DNA from: Symbiodinium natans | Lineage: Eukaryota > Sar > Dinophyceae > Suessiales > Symbiodiniaceae | Reading direction: 5' to 3' | NCBI GenBank assembly: GCA_905221605.1 | Contig: CAJNDS010000047.1 | Span: forward strand, 62,001 to 126,000 | Length of the DNA stretch: 64,000 nt | Shown here: piece after piece, positions 1 to 11,288 of the stretch | Layout: each line of letters starts with the position of its first letter | How positions within the stretch are numbered: position 1 is the stretch's first letter | The notes under the pieces: generated by a model | The model's database searches: none | Seen by the model: only the letters and a program-made list of their open reading frames with translations | What the model was told of the DNA's origin: nothing | Program-made: the position numbers and the translations under genes

Positions 1-795
1 CCCTCAGCATGGTAGTTATCAGGGCCCTTCGAGCGGGGAGGGGGGGGGGTTTGAGGGTTTCGAGCGTGTACGGTTTCCGGTGGGGCAAAAGGCGTGTGTA
101 GGGTTTGCAGTTGCGCCCCAAAACCCTACCTCAACCAACAAGACACCAAAAGCCACCGCACACCCTTGACCCCGAACAAGACACCCTAACCCTGGATCCC
201 AACACCGCAACGGCTAGTGGAGAGAAAAAGAAGATGCAAGCCCGAAGCCCTAAAACCCTAACACCCTAAAACCCTAACACCCTAAAACCCTAAACCCTAA
301 ACCCTAAACCCTAAAACCCTAAAACCCTAAACCCTAAACCCTCAGACCCTAAAAGCTCCTCAGGATGCGTTGCGGAGTTCACTTCATGGTTCTGATGTGG
401 GGAATGGCGGGGATTTGGTGCTACAACTATGAGGTACCTTTATACCCTCATTCCCTACTAAGGGTAGTTACATGGGCCCTTGGTATGAACCCTTAAAAGG
501 ATACCCAGTTCAGACCCCTTATGCACACAAGCTTCCTACCATTTCACCAGGTTTCTAGCATTTCACAGGCGACAAGGACATCAGTCCATAGTGGAAGCGT
601 TGAATGCTCTAACCCAACACAGGAAAAGCACGGTGCAAGAACATATTGAACACATTGCGTGATGTGGACAACCGCCTGCGCTTGTCATTTGTGGCGGCCA
701 AATCTCGCTTCTAATACCATTAAAGGAGGTAAGGGACCATATTATGGGCCTGTGCAACTAGCCTCATTCTCTACTGCGATCCAGTAGGTAGAGGG
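1..795. other. Unique sequence with short CCCTAAA tracts, no gene
   Basis: The stretch 241-350 is loose CCCTAAA/CCCTAAAA repeat. Positions 361-790 are unique sequence without a convincing reading frame. It contains two dispersed repeat pieces: 421-480 (homologous in inverted orientation to about 49,419-49,470) and 726-752 (motif GGTAAGGGACCATATTATGG, related to copies near 21,666 and 39,354). The short reading frame at 19-210 runs through low-complexity and telomere-like sequence and I do not regard it as a gene. Confidence 0.6.
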
Positions 796-886
796 CCCTA
801 AACCCTAAACCCTAAACCCTAAACCCTAAACCCTAAACCCTAAACCCTAAACCCTAAACCCTAAACCCTAAACCCTAAACCCTAAA
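796..886 (-). repeat. Interstitial telomeric array, 13 perfect CCCTAAA units
   Basis: 91 bp of uninterrupted CCCTAAA. It starts directly after GAGGG and ends at AAAGGGAATCC in unique DNA. Confidence 0.97.
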
Positions 887-2117
887 GGGAATCCCTTTTC
901 AAACGCTTCAACCTCGAACTGAGCCCAAGACGACCTTCTCGTGCATCAGGCTCGCGCCGTACCTCTCTTCTTTCATGTATTGTTGGGTGTAGCATGAAGG
1001 GTGTAGAATTTAGGGTTATAATATATCCCTTAGGGTGAAACTTCCTGAAGAAGTCATAGTGTTCTTCACAAAGACAAGTTCTGGAATTATTTGCTCGGGC
1101 CTTGGCATTGAGCGTGGAGGGTTCAGATGCGTTCGAGCTTCTAAACCCAAAATCGCTGAACCCCAGCCCCTAAACCGTTCTCAGCTCAACCCTAAGCCCT
1201 AAGCCCAAACTCCCTGAACCCCCCTAACCCCTAAACCCTGAAGCCAGGAAGGACATCGGCGTGTCATTCCTGGTTCTTCTGCGGGTAATTTCGGGCCTCC
1301 AGGGCTTCGGGGTTAGGACTCGCAGTTCAGGGTTTTGGGATAAGGTTTAAGGACAATTTAGGGTTTAGGGTTTAGGGTGGATTTTGGGTGCAGGCCTGGG
1401 GTTTTGAGCGTAGGCAGGACTTAAGCATCTAAGGTTTGTGGTAACACTGGGACTATCAAGGAGGGATTGAGTGCTTGCTCGGGACCTGCGGGAACCCTGA
1501 TAGGTCTTCTGCTTCGGGGTTTAGGGTTGCGAGTTCGGGGGCGAATCTACATGCAAGCTTGGGGTTTCGTGTTCAGGGCTTCGGGGGACTTGGGGGGGAG
1601 TTTAGGAACCCCAAGAACCCTAAAGCCTAAGCTTTAAACCCTAAACCCTAAACCCTAAACCCTAACCCCTATATTTAAAAGGCGAAGCCCTCTCTTGCAG
1701 GGTTAGGCGCTCGTCGTAGTCCTCGATGGACATCCACAGCTCCTGCCATGAATAAGACTCATGAGACTGCATTCGTTGTTTAGGGTTTAGGGTTTAGGGT
1801 TTAGGGTTTGGGGTTTGGGGTTTGGGGTTTGGGGTTTGACTCTGGCGAGCTCGCCAACCGGAGGCCCTCTAAGACTGCAACGTTTTTGTTGATAAAGGGT
1901 TTAGGGCTTGGGTGATTTAGGGTCTGGGGTTCAGGGTTTAGATGATTTAGGGTTTAGGGTTTGGGTGATTTGGGGTTTAGGGTTTAGATGATTTAGGGTT
2001 CAGGGTTTGGGGTTTAGGGTCTGCGCCTGGCGCTAGAAAGCTGTAAATGTAGGGAAGAAATCCGGGTGCAGCGAACAAGGCGGCGCCGAAACTGGGGTCT
2101 GGGATACTTGCTGGCGA
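887..2117. repeat. Degenerate telomere-repeat mosaic, no gene
   Basis: Short runs in both orientations: G-strand near 1,355-1,378 and 1,780-1,840, C-strand near 1,636-1,668. The run at 1,800-1,838 changes from TTTAGGG to TTTGGGG for several units. The stretch 1,900-2,020 alternates GATTTAGGGTTTAGG-like units. Only short unique spacers lie between them. Confidence 0.85.
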
Positions 2118-2194
2118 CCTAAACCCTAAACCCTAAACCCTAAACCCTAAACCCTAAACCCTAAACCCTAAACCCTAAACCCTAAACCCTAAAC
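2118..2194 (-). repeat. Interstitial telomeric array, 11 CCCTAAA units
   Basis: 77 bp perfect array that follows GGCGA directly and ends in ACTAAAGCC. Confidence 0.96.
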
Positions 2195-2345
2195 TAAAGC
2201 CTATACCCTGGAATTGGGGATTCCGGAGTCGTCAGGCTGTTTGATGGCAGAGGTTCGGCGATCCACCCAATAAGCCCTGGAAGCCCTTTGAATCTTCAAC
2301 CTTGCCATGGCCCTGCAATCGCCTCTAAAGCCTAATCGAGCCCTC

Positions 2346-2430
2346 GTAAACCCTAAGCCCTAAACCCTAAACCCTAAACCCTAAACCCTAAACCCTAAAC
2401 CCCCAAACCCTAAGCCCTAAACCCTACAAC
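2346..2430 (-). repeat. Mixed CCCTAAA array
   Basis: Roughly twelve units, with CCCTAAG and CCCCAAA variants at both edges around a perfect core (about 2,360-2,400). Confidence 0.9.
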
Positions 2431-2529
2431 CCTCAACCCTGCCTCCTGCATCTCACGGAGGCTTGCGAAAACCTGACCTCCGGTCCACACGGCACCTTGG
2501 GGGAAAAGGAGTCAGGGTTTAGGGTTTGT

Positions 2530-2618
2530 TCAGGGTTTAGGGTTTAGGGTTTAGGGTTTAGGGTTTAGGGTTTAGGGTTTAGGGTTTAGGGTTTAGGGTT
2601 TAGGGTTTAGGGTTTAGG
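2530..2618 (+). repeat. Interstitial telomeric array, about 12 TTTAGGG units
   Basis: Near-perfect G-strand array preceded by a broken unit (GGGTTTGTTCAGGG) at 2,518-2,534. Confidence 0.96.
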
Positions 2619-2793
2619 ATTGAGGGTTTGGGCCCCTCTCCGTTGCTGCTGGCATGCCCAGCGCGCCGCCCCTGGCTCTCCTCTGGTTGCTCTGCCGGGT
2701 ACTTTTTCCCTCACTTGGGCGAGGCATTTCGCCGACCATCTGCTTAGATCTGCATCGGCCCCTCGTTGCTCTGAAGCTCGAGATGAATCGCAA

Positions 2794-2853
2794 CCCTAAA
2801 CCCTAAACCCTAAACCCTAAACCCTAAACCCTAAACCCTAAACCCTAAACCCT
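2794..2853 (-). repeat. Interstitial telomeric array, about 8 CCCTAAA units
   Basis: 60 bp perfect array between two unique spacers of about 170 and 120 bp. Confidence 0.96.
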
Positions 2854-2972
2854 CCTGTTGCCTCTGCCCAGACTGCCATGGTCTCTGGGTGCTGAAGGGA
2901 ATACCCGATAAGATACGGTATCGCCTTTCTCATACCACCTTGCGTGAATGACTTCGGCTCCGTAAGGGTTTG

Positions 2973-3073
2973 TTTAGGGTTTAGGGTTTAGGGTTTAGGG
3001 TTTAGGGTTTAGGGTTTAGGGTTTAGGGTTTAGGGTTTAGGGTTTAGGGTTTAGGGTTTAGGGTTTAGGGTTT
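2973..3073 (+). repeat. Interstitial telomeric array, 14 TTTAGGG units
   Basis: About 100 bp perfect array ending in TTTATATAGTG. Confidence 0.96.
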
Positions 3074-3169
3074 ATATAGTGTTTACGGTTTAGGCCTCGG
3101 GTGGAAGATCGTCACGCTCTCTGGGCAGTTTGCAGCGAGGTGATGGAAGTACGAAAAGTGCCGGGGAAT

Positions 3170-3570
3170 TTTTTAGGGTTCAGGGTTTAGGGGGTAGGGT
3201 TTAGGGTTTCGGGAATCTGTGGAAGTTAGGGTTCAGGGTTTTGGGGGAATTTAGGGTTCAGGGTTTAGGGAATTTAGGGTTCAGGGTTTTAGCGACCTTA
3301 GGGTTTAGGGAGTTTGGGTTTAGGGTTTAGGGAATTTAGGGTTCAGGGTTTAGAGAGCTTAGGGTTCAGAACTTTCGGGTTTAGGGAATTTAGGGTTGAG
3401 GACGGATAGGTTTAGGGTTTCGGGATTTAGGGTTTAGGGGTTTAAGGTTTAGGGGAGAGAGGGTTTAGGGAATTTTGGGTTTAGGGTTCAGGGAATTTAG
3501 GGTTTTTAGGGTTTTAGGGTCAAAGCTCAGGGTTTGGGGTTCGCGTGGTTTAGGGTTTAGGGTTTAGGGT
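3170..3570 (+). repeat. Degenerate TTTAGGG tract with AATTTAGGG variants
   Basis: About 400 bp of G-strand units interrupted by GGGAATTTAGGGTTCAGGG-type segments, a recurring longer unit made of TTTAGGG, TTCAGGG and GGAATTTAGGG. No reading frame here is believable as a gene; the frame at 3,574-3,756 just follows the repeat. Confidence 0.85.
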
Positions 3571-3768
3571 GGTTTGGAGAGGGTTGTCGGCGCCCTCGTT
3601 TTGCGTTCCAGGGTTTGGCGTTTCGAGGGCTTTACACGGTTTGTTGTAAGTGTTTTTGTGGGGATTCACGGTATGTTTCGGGGGGGTGGGCGTCTGAATT
3701 TAGGGGTTAAGATGACAGTTTGTGCCGGGTTGGTTGTGCAGGGCCCTGAGTCCTAAAATCTAACCTGG

Positions 3769-3831
3769 CCTAAACCCTAAACCCTAAACCCTAAACCCTA
3801 AACCCTAAACCCTAAACCCTAAACCCTAAAC
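3769..3831 (-). repeat. Interstitial telomeric array, 9 CCCTAAA units
   Basis: 63 bp array flanked on both sides by the same short word, TGGCCTAA on the left and CTGGCCTAAC on the right. Confidence 0.95.
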
Positions 3832-4120
3832 TGGCCTAACTCGAGGTCTATGCACATCTGCAACCCGCATCCCCCTCACTGAGAGCTTCAAAGCCCTCAA
3901 GGTCAGAGGCCCCGAGCCAGGGCCAAAAAGACTCAAACCCAGACCCTAAACCCTAAACATTGATCCCTGAACCCTGAACCCTGAACCCTAAACCCTAAAC
4001 CCTAAATGGCCAAAGGGACAGATCTGGTCCTTGCTCTTCAGCACGCGGATGTCGCACTGCGCGGCCACGGGGGCCAGGGATCTCAGCTCTTTGGAGAGGC
4101 GCTCGCCTCGGAAGGGAGGA
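3832..4120. other. Unique spacer with short CCCTGAA/CCCTAAA run
   Basis: Two unique pieces surround a short run at 3,940-4,005 that mixes CCCTGAA with CCCTAAA. No gene seen. Confidence 0.7.
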
Positions 4121-4221
4121 GGGTTTAGGGTTTAGGGTTTAGGGTTTAGGGTTTAGGGTTTAGGGTTTAGGGTTTAGGGTTTAGGGTTTAGGGTTTAGGG
4201 TTTAGGGTTTAGGGTTTAGGG
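4121..4221 (+). repeat. Interstitial telomeric array, 14 TTTAGGG units
   Basis: 101 bp perfect array between GAAGGGAGGA and GGATATCTTGG. Confidence 0.96.
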
Positions 4222-4594
4222 ATATCTTGGGGGTCGAGGGCTTCATAAGCGCAATAGGGCCTGCAGGTTTAGGGTTTTTTCGAGCTTCGGGCTTTGAAGC
4301 TTGATGAAAGCCTGGCCACTACAACCCTAAATCCTAAACCCGAAGCCCCAAAGCCCGGTGCCCAAGCCCTAAACCCTAATCCCTGGGTGTAGGGTTTGGG
4401 GTTTTGCGCTGTTAGGGTTTTGTTTTCACCTTGCACCCTGAATGGTTCGTAATTCTCAAACATAGGGCACATGGCTTATAGCATCATTCAGGCTTCGAAA
4501 CTGGCACGCAGGGGGAACTTCTGGGTTCGACCAGGTCGATAGGAATCAAGGGTTCAAGGGTAGAAGGGCTTGAGGGTTTAGGGCTTAGGGACGG

Positions 4595-4667
4595 CCCTAA
4601 ACCCTAAACCCTAAACCCTAAACCCTAAACCTTAAACCCTAAACCCTAAACCCTAAACCCTAAACCC
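4595..4667 (-). repeat. Interstitial telomeric array, about 10 CCCTAAA units
   Basis: One unit is CCTTAAA. A short G-strand run lies just upstream (about 4,570-4,590), so the two strands meet head to head around GGGACGGCCC. Confidence 0.95.
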
Positions 4668-5156
4668 AAAAGTGCGCCCACTAAAGCGGACCAAGGGTCT
4701 GAATCCAGGAAACATCGTGCATCCTGCGGTTTCTGTGCATCTTCAGCGGTGCAAGAGGGATTTGGGGTGTTTAGGGTTTAGGGTTTAGGGTTTAGGGTTT
4801 AGGGCTAGCCCCAAACCCTAAACCCTCAACCCTCAACCCGAATTAGACCCCCAAGCGGTTGGCCCCCTTGCAAGGTGTCTCTGGGAAGAGCCCTCTGGAT
4901 CAACTCTAAGGGCAATATAGGGATGATTCGTCTTCATTTTTTGTGGGTTTCTTAAGCAAATAGTAGCCCTAAACCCTAAAACCTAAACCCTAGAACCCCT
5001 AAGACCCTAAACCTAAACCCTAAACCTTAAACCCTAAGCCCTAAGCCCTAAACCCTGAGGTGTTCTTAAGCAACTAGAGGTAAATCCTGTCCTCCTGACA
5101 GCACTACGTTGGAGAGCAAAGTCTTCCGCACATCGAGCTCGCACCGCGAGATGCCT
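4668..5156. other. Unique pieces plus short arrays; half copy of MITE A
   Basis: Short G-strand (4,766-4,805) and C-strand (4,812-4,840; 4,965-5,056) runs separate unique pieces. Positions about 4,911-4,966 match the right half of MITE A (TTTCTTAAGCAAATAGTAG), whose last base is followed immediately by CCCTAAACCC. No gene. Confidence 0.7.
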
Positions 5157-5284
5157 GGGTTTAGGGTTTAGGGTTTAGGGTTTAGGGTTTAGGGTTTAGG
5201 GTTTAGGGTTTAGGGTTTAGGGTTTAGGGTTTAGGGTTTAGGGTTTAGGGTTTAGGGTTTAGGGTTTAGGGTTTAGGGTTTAGG
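5157..5284 (+). repeat. Interstitial telomeric array, 18 TTTAGGG units
   Basis: 128 bp, one of the longest perfect arrays here. It grades on the right into 300 bp of TTTAGGGTTTGGGTCTTTAGGG-like degenerate units (to about 5,560). Confidence 0.97.
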
Positions 5285-5560
5285 TCTTTAGGGCTTAAGG
5301 GGTTTAAGGTTTGAGTCTTTAGGAGTTTAGGGTTTAGGGTTTGGGTCTTAGGGGTTTAGGACTTAGGGCTTGGGTATTTAGGAGCTTAGGGTTTAGGGTT
5401 TGGGTCTTTCGGGGGTTTGGGGTTTAGGGCTTGGGTCTTAAGCGGTTTCGGGTTTGGGGCTTGAGAGCCTTTGGGTCTTTACGGGTTTGGGGTTTAGGGT
5501 TTGGGTCCTTTAGGGGTTTAAGGGTTTAGGGTTTTGGGTCTTTAGGGTTTCAGGTTTAGG

Positions 5561-6428
5561 GAGTCAGGGTGATTCGGATTTGCCCCAATACCCCAAGGGT
5601 GTAAGGTTTAGGGATTAGGGGCCTACACGTGCACAGCCCGTACGTCCTCAAAAGTGGTTCACGCCAAGCGGCTGTCCCAAACCATACCACTCACGCCGAA
5701 GCACTCCTGAGGGGGAGGGAGTTGCTAAACCCGAAACCCTAAAACCCCGAAAGCATTCATTATAGGGGTCGGAATGACTACTCACAGTATTCCCCTGTGG
5801 TCCCTTGAAATAATAAATACCCCATAATAGGCCAACAAAACCCTTTCTAATTATCAACCTCTTCATTACAAACCCTTAAGCCCTGAACCAGTTGAGGGGT
5901 GTAGGGATGAGGGGATCAGGGGTTAGTGAGATGGGGCCTAATTGGGACGGTTTGGCATAATTTAGAGGATCTTCGCCCTGAACCCTCCGTTACACAGTCG
6001 GACAGAGAGAGCCCGCTTGTTAGGCTCTTTTTGTATAGGTGCCCTCCGAATTAAGGGTTTTGGGCGGCCAAGGGTTTAGGAGTTTCAGGGCTGTAAGCTT
6101 TGGGGTAGCTTGTGAAATTTCAAAACAGGGGTGTCAGAATAGCATGATACTGGTAGCGGTTTAGTCGCCGGGGTGTGTTGTTTCGGGGTCAGAGTTTAGG
6201 GTTGGGGATTCGACGTGAAGGAAACAGACAAAACGCAAACAAGAACAAAGCAAAGAGAGGGAACAGAGAGAGAGACCGATTGGGAGGGAGCCCCCAACCC
6301 CCCAACTAGGGTCTTAGGGTTTAGGCCCCCCCCCCCACCCTCTCCCCCGCCAATAGAAGTCGTAAACCCTAAGCCCCGAAACCCTCCGCTCCCGAACCCT
6401 AAACCCTCAACCCTTCTAAACCCTGAGC
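5561..6428. other. Unique sequence, no gene recognised
   Basis: About 870 bp with only scattered telomere-like words. Frames at 5,648-5,866 (minus) and 6,215-6,442 (plus) lack any recognisable domain and the second is Pro-rich low complexity. Confidence 0.6.
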
Positions 6429-6535
6429 TGCAAATTGCTTAAGAACCTCCGGAAAAATTCTTCCTTTTTAGGAAAATCTATTTTTTTTTGTTTTTTTTGG
6501 GGGGGGGGGGGGGGAGATTCTGAAGTAAATTGTAG
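6429..6535. mobile_element. MITE A copy (diverged)
   Basis: Left end AAATTGCTTAAGAACC and right end GATTCTGAAGTAAATTGTAG form imperfect terminal inverted repeats around a T-rich/G-run core. The right end abuts CCCTAAACCC. Related to the copies at 13,068, 47,232 and 49,978. Confidence 0.6.
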
Positions 6536-6865
6536 CCCTAAACCCTAAACCCTAAACCCAAAACCCAAAAGCACCAGGCGGCGAGACCGACGAGGCTGGG
6601 CGTGAACAGCGCCTCGGGGCATTGCCAGCGCTCATTCTGCAGCCTGGGATTCGGGTGTTGAGGGTTGAGGGCATTTGGGGGGCCGAGATCCCTGAACCTA
6701 CTAACCCTACTAAACCCTAAACCCTAAACCCTAAACCCTAAACCCCAAACCCCAAACCCTAACCTTGAAGGTGTGTAAGGGTTTACGAAGGCACGGCCCG
6801 AAGACGCTTCGAGGCGCTGCCGTGGGAAGAGCGCTAAACCCCAGGAAGCTTTAGGGCTCTGCGGG
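6536..6865. other. Short CCCTAAA runs and unique spacers
   Basis: Runs at 6,537-6,565 and 6,710-6,765 (the latter with CCCCAAA variants) separate unique pieces of about 140 and 100 bp. No gene. Confidence 0.7.
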
Positions 6866-7240
6866 TTTAGGGTTTAGGGTTTAGGGCTCTTAGGGTTTAG
6901 GGTTTAGGGTTTAGGGCTCTTAGGGTTTAGGGCTCTTAGGGTTTAGGGTTTAGGGTTTAGGGCTCTTAGGGTTTAGGGTTTAGGGCTCTTAGGGTTTAGG
7001 GTTTAGGGCTCTTAGGGTTTAGGGTTTAGGGCTCTTAGGGTTTAGGGTTTGTTTAGGGCTCTTAGGGTTTAGGGTTTAGGGTTTAGGGCTCTTAGGGTTT
7101 AGGGTTTAGGGCTCTTAGGGTTTAGGGTTTAGGGTTTAGGGCTCTTGGGGTTTAGGGTTTAGGGCTCTTAGGGTTTAGGGTTTAAGGCTCTTAGGGTTTA
7201 GGGCTCTTAGGGTTTAGGGTTTAGGGTTTAGGGCTCTTGG
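6866..7240 (+). repeat. Higher-order telomeric array with GGGCTC insert
   Basis: About 375 bp built from TTTAGGG units in which every second to fourth unit is replaced by GGGCTCTTAGGG. The composite (about 16-30 bp) repeats more than ten times, which requires amplification of multi-unit blocks rather than addition of single repeats. Confidence 0.93.
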
Positions 7241-7432
7241 GGTTCAGGGTTTTCGGAGTTTTTGGGTTTAGAGCTCAGGGCTCTTAGGGTTTAGGGGTTT
7301 TCGGGGTTTAGGGTTTAGGGTTTAGGAGGTTTTCGTAAGATTTAGTAGGGTTTAGTAGCGTTTAGGCTTTAGGATCGGGCTTGCTAGGGTTTAGGGTCTT
7401 TGGGGCTTCTCCCGGGCGCTCGTAAACGTCCA

Positions 7433-7557
7433 CCCTAAACCCTAAACCCTAAACCCTAAACCCTAAACCCTAAACCCTAAACCCTAAACCCTAAACCCTA
7501 AACCCTAAACCCTAAACCCTAAACCCTAAACCCTAAACCCTAAACCCTAAACCCTAA
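7433..7557 (-). repeat. Interstitial telomeric array, about 17 CCCTAAA units
   Basis: 125 bp perfect array ending in CCCTAATCC. Confidence 0.97.
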
Positions 7558-9020
7558 TCCAAACTGTGAAGCTGAGTTGGCCAGGCCAAGGCTTAATTAG
7601 GCACCTCACATGGCCACCCCGATTTCGGGTTCAAACAACTCGGCGAGGGTTGTGGGTTAAGGGTTTAGGGTTCAAGGTTCAGGGTTCAGGGTTCAGGGTT
7701 TAGGGCTTAGGGCTTGGGGCTTAGGGTTTGGGGTTTGGGGTTTGGGGTTTAGGGTGGCGCCTGGGCTAGTTCAGGGTTCAGGGCTTCTAGGTTTTAGGTT
7801 CAGGGCTTAGGGTGAAACAAAAGCTTGGACGATCAAGAAAAAGGCGGGCGAAAATACCTTAAACTCTAAACCCTAAACCCGAAACCCTAAACCCGAAACC
7901 CTAAATCGGAAACCCTAAACCGACCCTGAACCCCTTATCAGTGCTTGGCAGCAGGCTTGGTAATGGGCTTGTATTGAAGGGGGCATGGACTTGTGGTAGC
8001 ATCGACCCTTGGCCCATTGACGCCCCTTGAACTCTGGGAATAAGGTTTAGGGTTTAGGGTTTAGGGTTTAGGAATGAGCTTTATGGCACCCGGGGGGGTA
8101 AGGGCAATAACTCATGACGGGCCGCTGAAGATTCCGTCCGCCTGGCAGTCGGAAGTCAACAGTTTCCGCAAACCTTGGAGCACAGCGTGAAGCTTCGTTG
8201 GCGGCAAAGCCCCAAAACCCAGCAAAGTCCCCCTAAACTCTAAACCCCAAACCCGAAACCCTAAACCCTAAACCCTATACCCTGGAAAAGGGAGTTCCCT
8301 AAACTGCTTCGAGGGGGCTGCTCCATAGGGTGCAGTCTGAGAGTGCCATCAAAGCTGGGTCGACTGCTCGCTTGCTTTGAAGGGTTTAGGGTTTAGGGTT
8401 AGGGTTTAGGGTTTAGGGTTTAGGGAAGCCCAAAACCCTGAGCCCCAACCAACAACAACAACAGTTAGGGGAGGAGGAACCCAACAGTCGGCCCGAAAAA
8501 CCAGTGTGAGGACCGTGTTACAGTAAGTTAGCAGAAGCAAATTTGGGTTAGGGTTTAGGGTTTAGGGTTTAGGGTTTGCTTAGGTTTAGGTTTGAGGGCC
8601 TCAGGGTTTAAGCAGTTCGGTGTTTCAAGCATAGTAAGGGTGCCCCCTTTTCTGGGTTGGTTACTTTTTTTTTCCAGCAAACCTTGAGCCAAAAAAAGGG
8701 GAAAAGGGTACCACTGGGCTACTAAGTCCAAGTTCTTCAGCAGCAACCATGCTTTCGCTATAGGGTTTAGGGTTTAGGGTTTAGGGTTTCGGGTTTAGGG
8801 TTCATCTCCGCCCGAGCAGCTCGGTGGACGGATCCAGAGCTACATAGCACAGCTCCTCCTGCAAGGTGACCAAGTCAGATGTAGGGTTTAGGGTTTAGGG
8901 TTTAGGGTTTGGGGTTTAGGGACCCTAAACCCCAAACCCCGAAACCCCAAACCCAAAGACCTCAACCGAAACGCCAGAATCCCCAACCCCAAGCCTTAAC
9001 CCCAACCCTAACGCTAAACC
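7558..9020. other. Mosaic of short arrays and unique spacers, no gene
   Basis: G-strand runs at about 7,650-7,750 (with TTCAGGG and TTTGGGG variants), 8,043-8,073, 8,380-8,425, 8,548-8,578, 8,761-8,800 and 8,884-8,920. C-strand runs at 7,860-7,920, 8,240-8,280 and 8,921-8,945. At 8,915-8,930 the strands meet as TTTAGGGACCCTAAACC. The stretch 8,636-8,735 resembles MITE B (right end GGGTACCACTGGGCTACTAAG-like). Confidence 0.7.
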
Positions 9021-9179
9021 CTAAACCCTCAAGACAAAATAAACAGAAATTGTAAGTCGTATCATTCTGAACTTCCCAAGATATTTGTCTGAACATCTGA
9101 CAGACAAAGTTTGAGCAAATAATCCAAAATGCCTGGTAGTCCAAATGATCAGTTTACTTCAACCTCTGGTGGCTTGTCA

Positions 9180-9446
9180 CGCATCAACACGTTTCGCACA
9201 AAGCGTTTCGCTCAAAACTTTTGCTCAAAACGTTTCGCTCAAAACTCTCGCACAAAACGTGTCGCCCCCCCTCTTCCATCCAATTCCCCCCCCCCCCCCC
9301 ACCAGACCCCCGCCCGACCCTCTCCTCCTCCCCCAGCTTCCCTGCCCCACCCCCCCGTCCAGCCCCCCTCAGCACCGCCCTAACCCCCAACCCTCCCAAA
9401 AAATGATCATAGGTTACGTGTCGCTCAAAACTTGCGCTCAAAAACG
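9180..9446 (+). repeat. Short tandem repeat CGTTTCGCTCAAAA
   Basis: About five units of a 14-17 bp repeat (variants CGTTTCGCACAAAG, ACTTTTGCTCAAAA, CGTGTCGCTCAAAA) at 9,180-9,265, then a Pro-coding C-rich tract, then two more units at 9,415-9,446. Several overlapping frames here on both strands are low-complexity artefacts. Confidence 0.75.
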
Positions 9447-9480
9447 ATATTGGGACCCAAACCCTTTTCAATTTCTATAA

Positions 9481-10093
9481 ACCCTAAACCCTAATCCCTA
9501 AACCCGAAACTGGTTTAGGGGGCCGACCCCGAAATTGTTTTTGCTCCTTCATCTGCCTCGCCGCGGCGTGCTGCTCGGTCGTGGTAAGCCGCGCCTTGCC
9601 CTGGGAGCGGCTAGGGCTTCGTACTTAGGATTTCAGGGCTCAAGGTTTAGGGTTTAGGGTTCAGGGTTCAGGGCTTAGGGCTTAGGGTTTAGGGTTTTGG
9701 TTTTCCCTAAGCCAGGGATTCGTGAGGGCTTGGGGATGTGGGGGATTTGCGGGGTTTACGAGGTTTGGGGGGTTTAGGGGGTTTGGGGGGTTTTAGGGGT
9801 TTAACGGTTTAGGGGCTTTTCGGATTTCGGGTTTCGGGTTTAGGGCGTAAACCCTGAACGCGACTTCTTGTGCTCTTGACTCTCCATCTATCGAAGCTGT
9901 GGCCCTCTTTTGTTAAAGGCTGAAGTTTAATCCCATCCCCCTTGTATTGAACGTACCCCCAATTATAAACAGCTCTCTTACAACAGGCTGTAGGGTTTAG
10001 GGTTTAGGGTTTAGGGGTTTCATGAGGAAGCCATGTGCTACGCTGAACTTTGGCAACTAGCTGAGTGTGGCAACTCAAGCCAAGAGCTTAAAG
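9481..10093. other. Mosaic: degenerate G-strand runs and unique spacers
   Basis: Runs near 9,645-9,700 and 9,720-9,850 (GGGGGTTTAGGGGGTTTGGGG style) and a short perfect run at 9,990-10,015. No gene. Confidence 0.7.
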
Positions 10094-10190
10094 CCCTAAA
10101 CCCTAAACCCTAAACCCTAAACCCTAAACCCTAAACCCTAAACCCTAAACCCTAAACCCTAAACCCTAAACCCTAAACCCTAAACCCTAA
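10094..10190 (-). repeat. Interstitial telomeric array, about 14 CCCTAAA units
   Basis: Perfect to 10,186, then grades into CCCCAAA and CCTAAAG variants to about 10,250. Confidence 0.96.
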
Positions 10191-10339
10191 TCCTAAACCC
10201 TAAACCCAAACCCCAAACCCCAAACCCTAAACCCTAAATCCTAAAGCCCTAATCAAGACCCCAGGCAAGGGGCCTCCTGAGCAAGGAGCTTGCACAAGAG
10301 TGTGTTCAAGTCGCGCCCGGCCAGGTCAAGGCCTTTCAG

Positions 10340-10515
10340 GGGTTTAGGGGTTTAGGGTTTGGGGTTTAGGGTTTAGGGCTTAGGGTTTGGGGTTTAGGGT
10401 TTGGGGTTTAAAGTGTGGGGTTCAGGGTTTAGGGTTTAGGGTTTGGGGTCTGGGGTTTGGGGTTTACGGTTTGGGGCTCAGGGTTTGGGGTTTAGGGTTT
10501 GGGGTTTAGAGTTCC
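10340..10515 (+). repeat. TTTAGGG/TTTGGGG alternating array
   Basis: About 175 bp of mixed units; many successive pairs are TTTAGGG followed by TTTGGGG. Confidence 0.9.
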
Positions 10516-10892
10516 CCCCCCCCTCTCCCCCAACATCGTAGTGGTGCACTGCAAGTTCTGCATCAAGCATTGTGGCGCTTGAGCGCGGGGCGATTGATGC
10601 AGTGTGGCAGCCCGTAGCCGTCGAAGATTGGCACCTTACAGGTTGGTCTGGGAGGGGGGTGGATCCTTAAACCCTAAACCCTAAACCCCTTACCCCCCAA
10701 ACCCCTAACCCCTTAACCCCTAAACCCCTAAACCCTGAACCCTAAACCTTAAACCCCAAACCGTTTAGGGTTACATCTGTTAAGCTTTCTGACCCAGCCC
10801 ATGAAGCCTGAGACGCCATTCCAGTGAACAACAAGACATCTCAACGCCTAAACCCTGAACCCTAAACCCTGCAACACCAAGAAGTTCCTTCA

Positions 10893-10998
10893 CCTAAACC
10901 CTAAACCCTAAACCCTAAACCCTAAACCCTAAACCCTAAACCCTAAACCCTAAACCCTAAACCCTAAACCCGAAACCCGAAACCCGAAACCCGAAACC
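10893..10998 (-). repeat. CCCTAAA array followed by four CCCGAAA units
   Basis: Ten or eleven perfect CCCTAAA units, then CCCGAAA four times in a row: a local variant block. Confidence 0.95.
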
Positions 10999-11200
10999 CT
11001 AACTCTAAACCCTAACCCCTAAATACCATCCAAGGCAGATCTAGACCCCCCAAAACCCCAAACTCAGAACGCGAACAAATTTTGCTCCCGATGCTCTTTC
11101 CTAGACCCTGAACCTCACAATTTGCCCTTGAACCTTGCACCGTAGACCCCAAGTACGCTCTAAACCCTACACCCTAAACCCTAAACCCTAACCCCCAAGA

Positions 11201-11288
11201 CCTAAACCCTAAACCCTAAACCCTAAACCCTAAACCCTAAACCCTAAACCCTAAACCCTAAACCCTAAACCCTAAACCCTAAACCCTC
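11201..11288 (-). repeat. Interstitial telomeric array, about 12 CCCTAAA units
   Basis: Perfect 88 bp array ending in a C run (CCCTCCCCCCC). Confidence 0.96.

Noticed and set aside
8660..8715. Dinoflagellate spliced-leader-like word TTTTGGCTCAAG on the minus strand followed by GT
   Set aside because: Only the last 12 bases match what I recall of the leader; the 5' part is missing and the context is better explained as a diverged MITE B copy.
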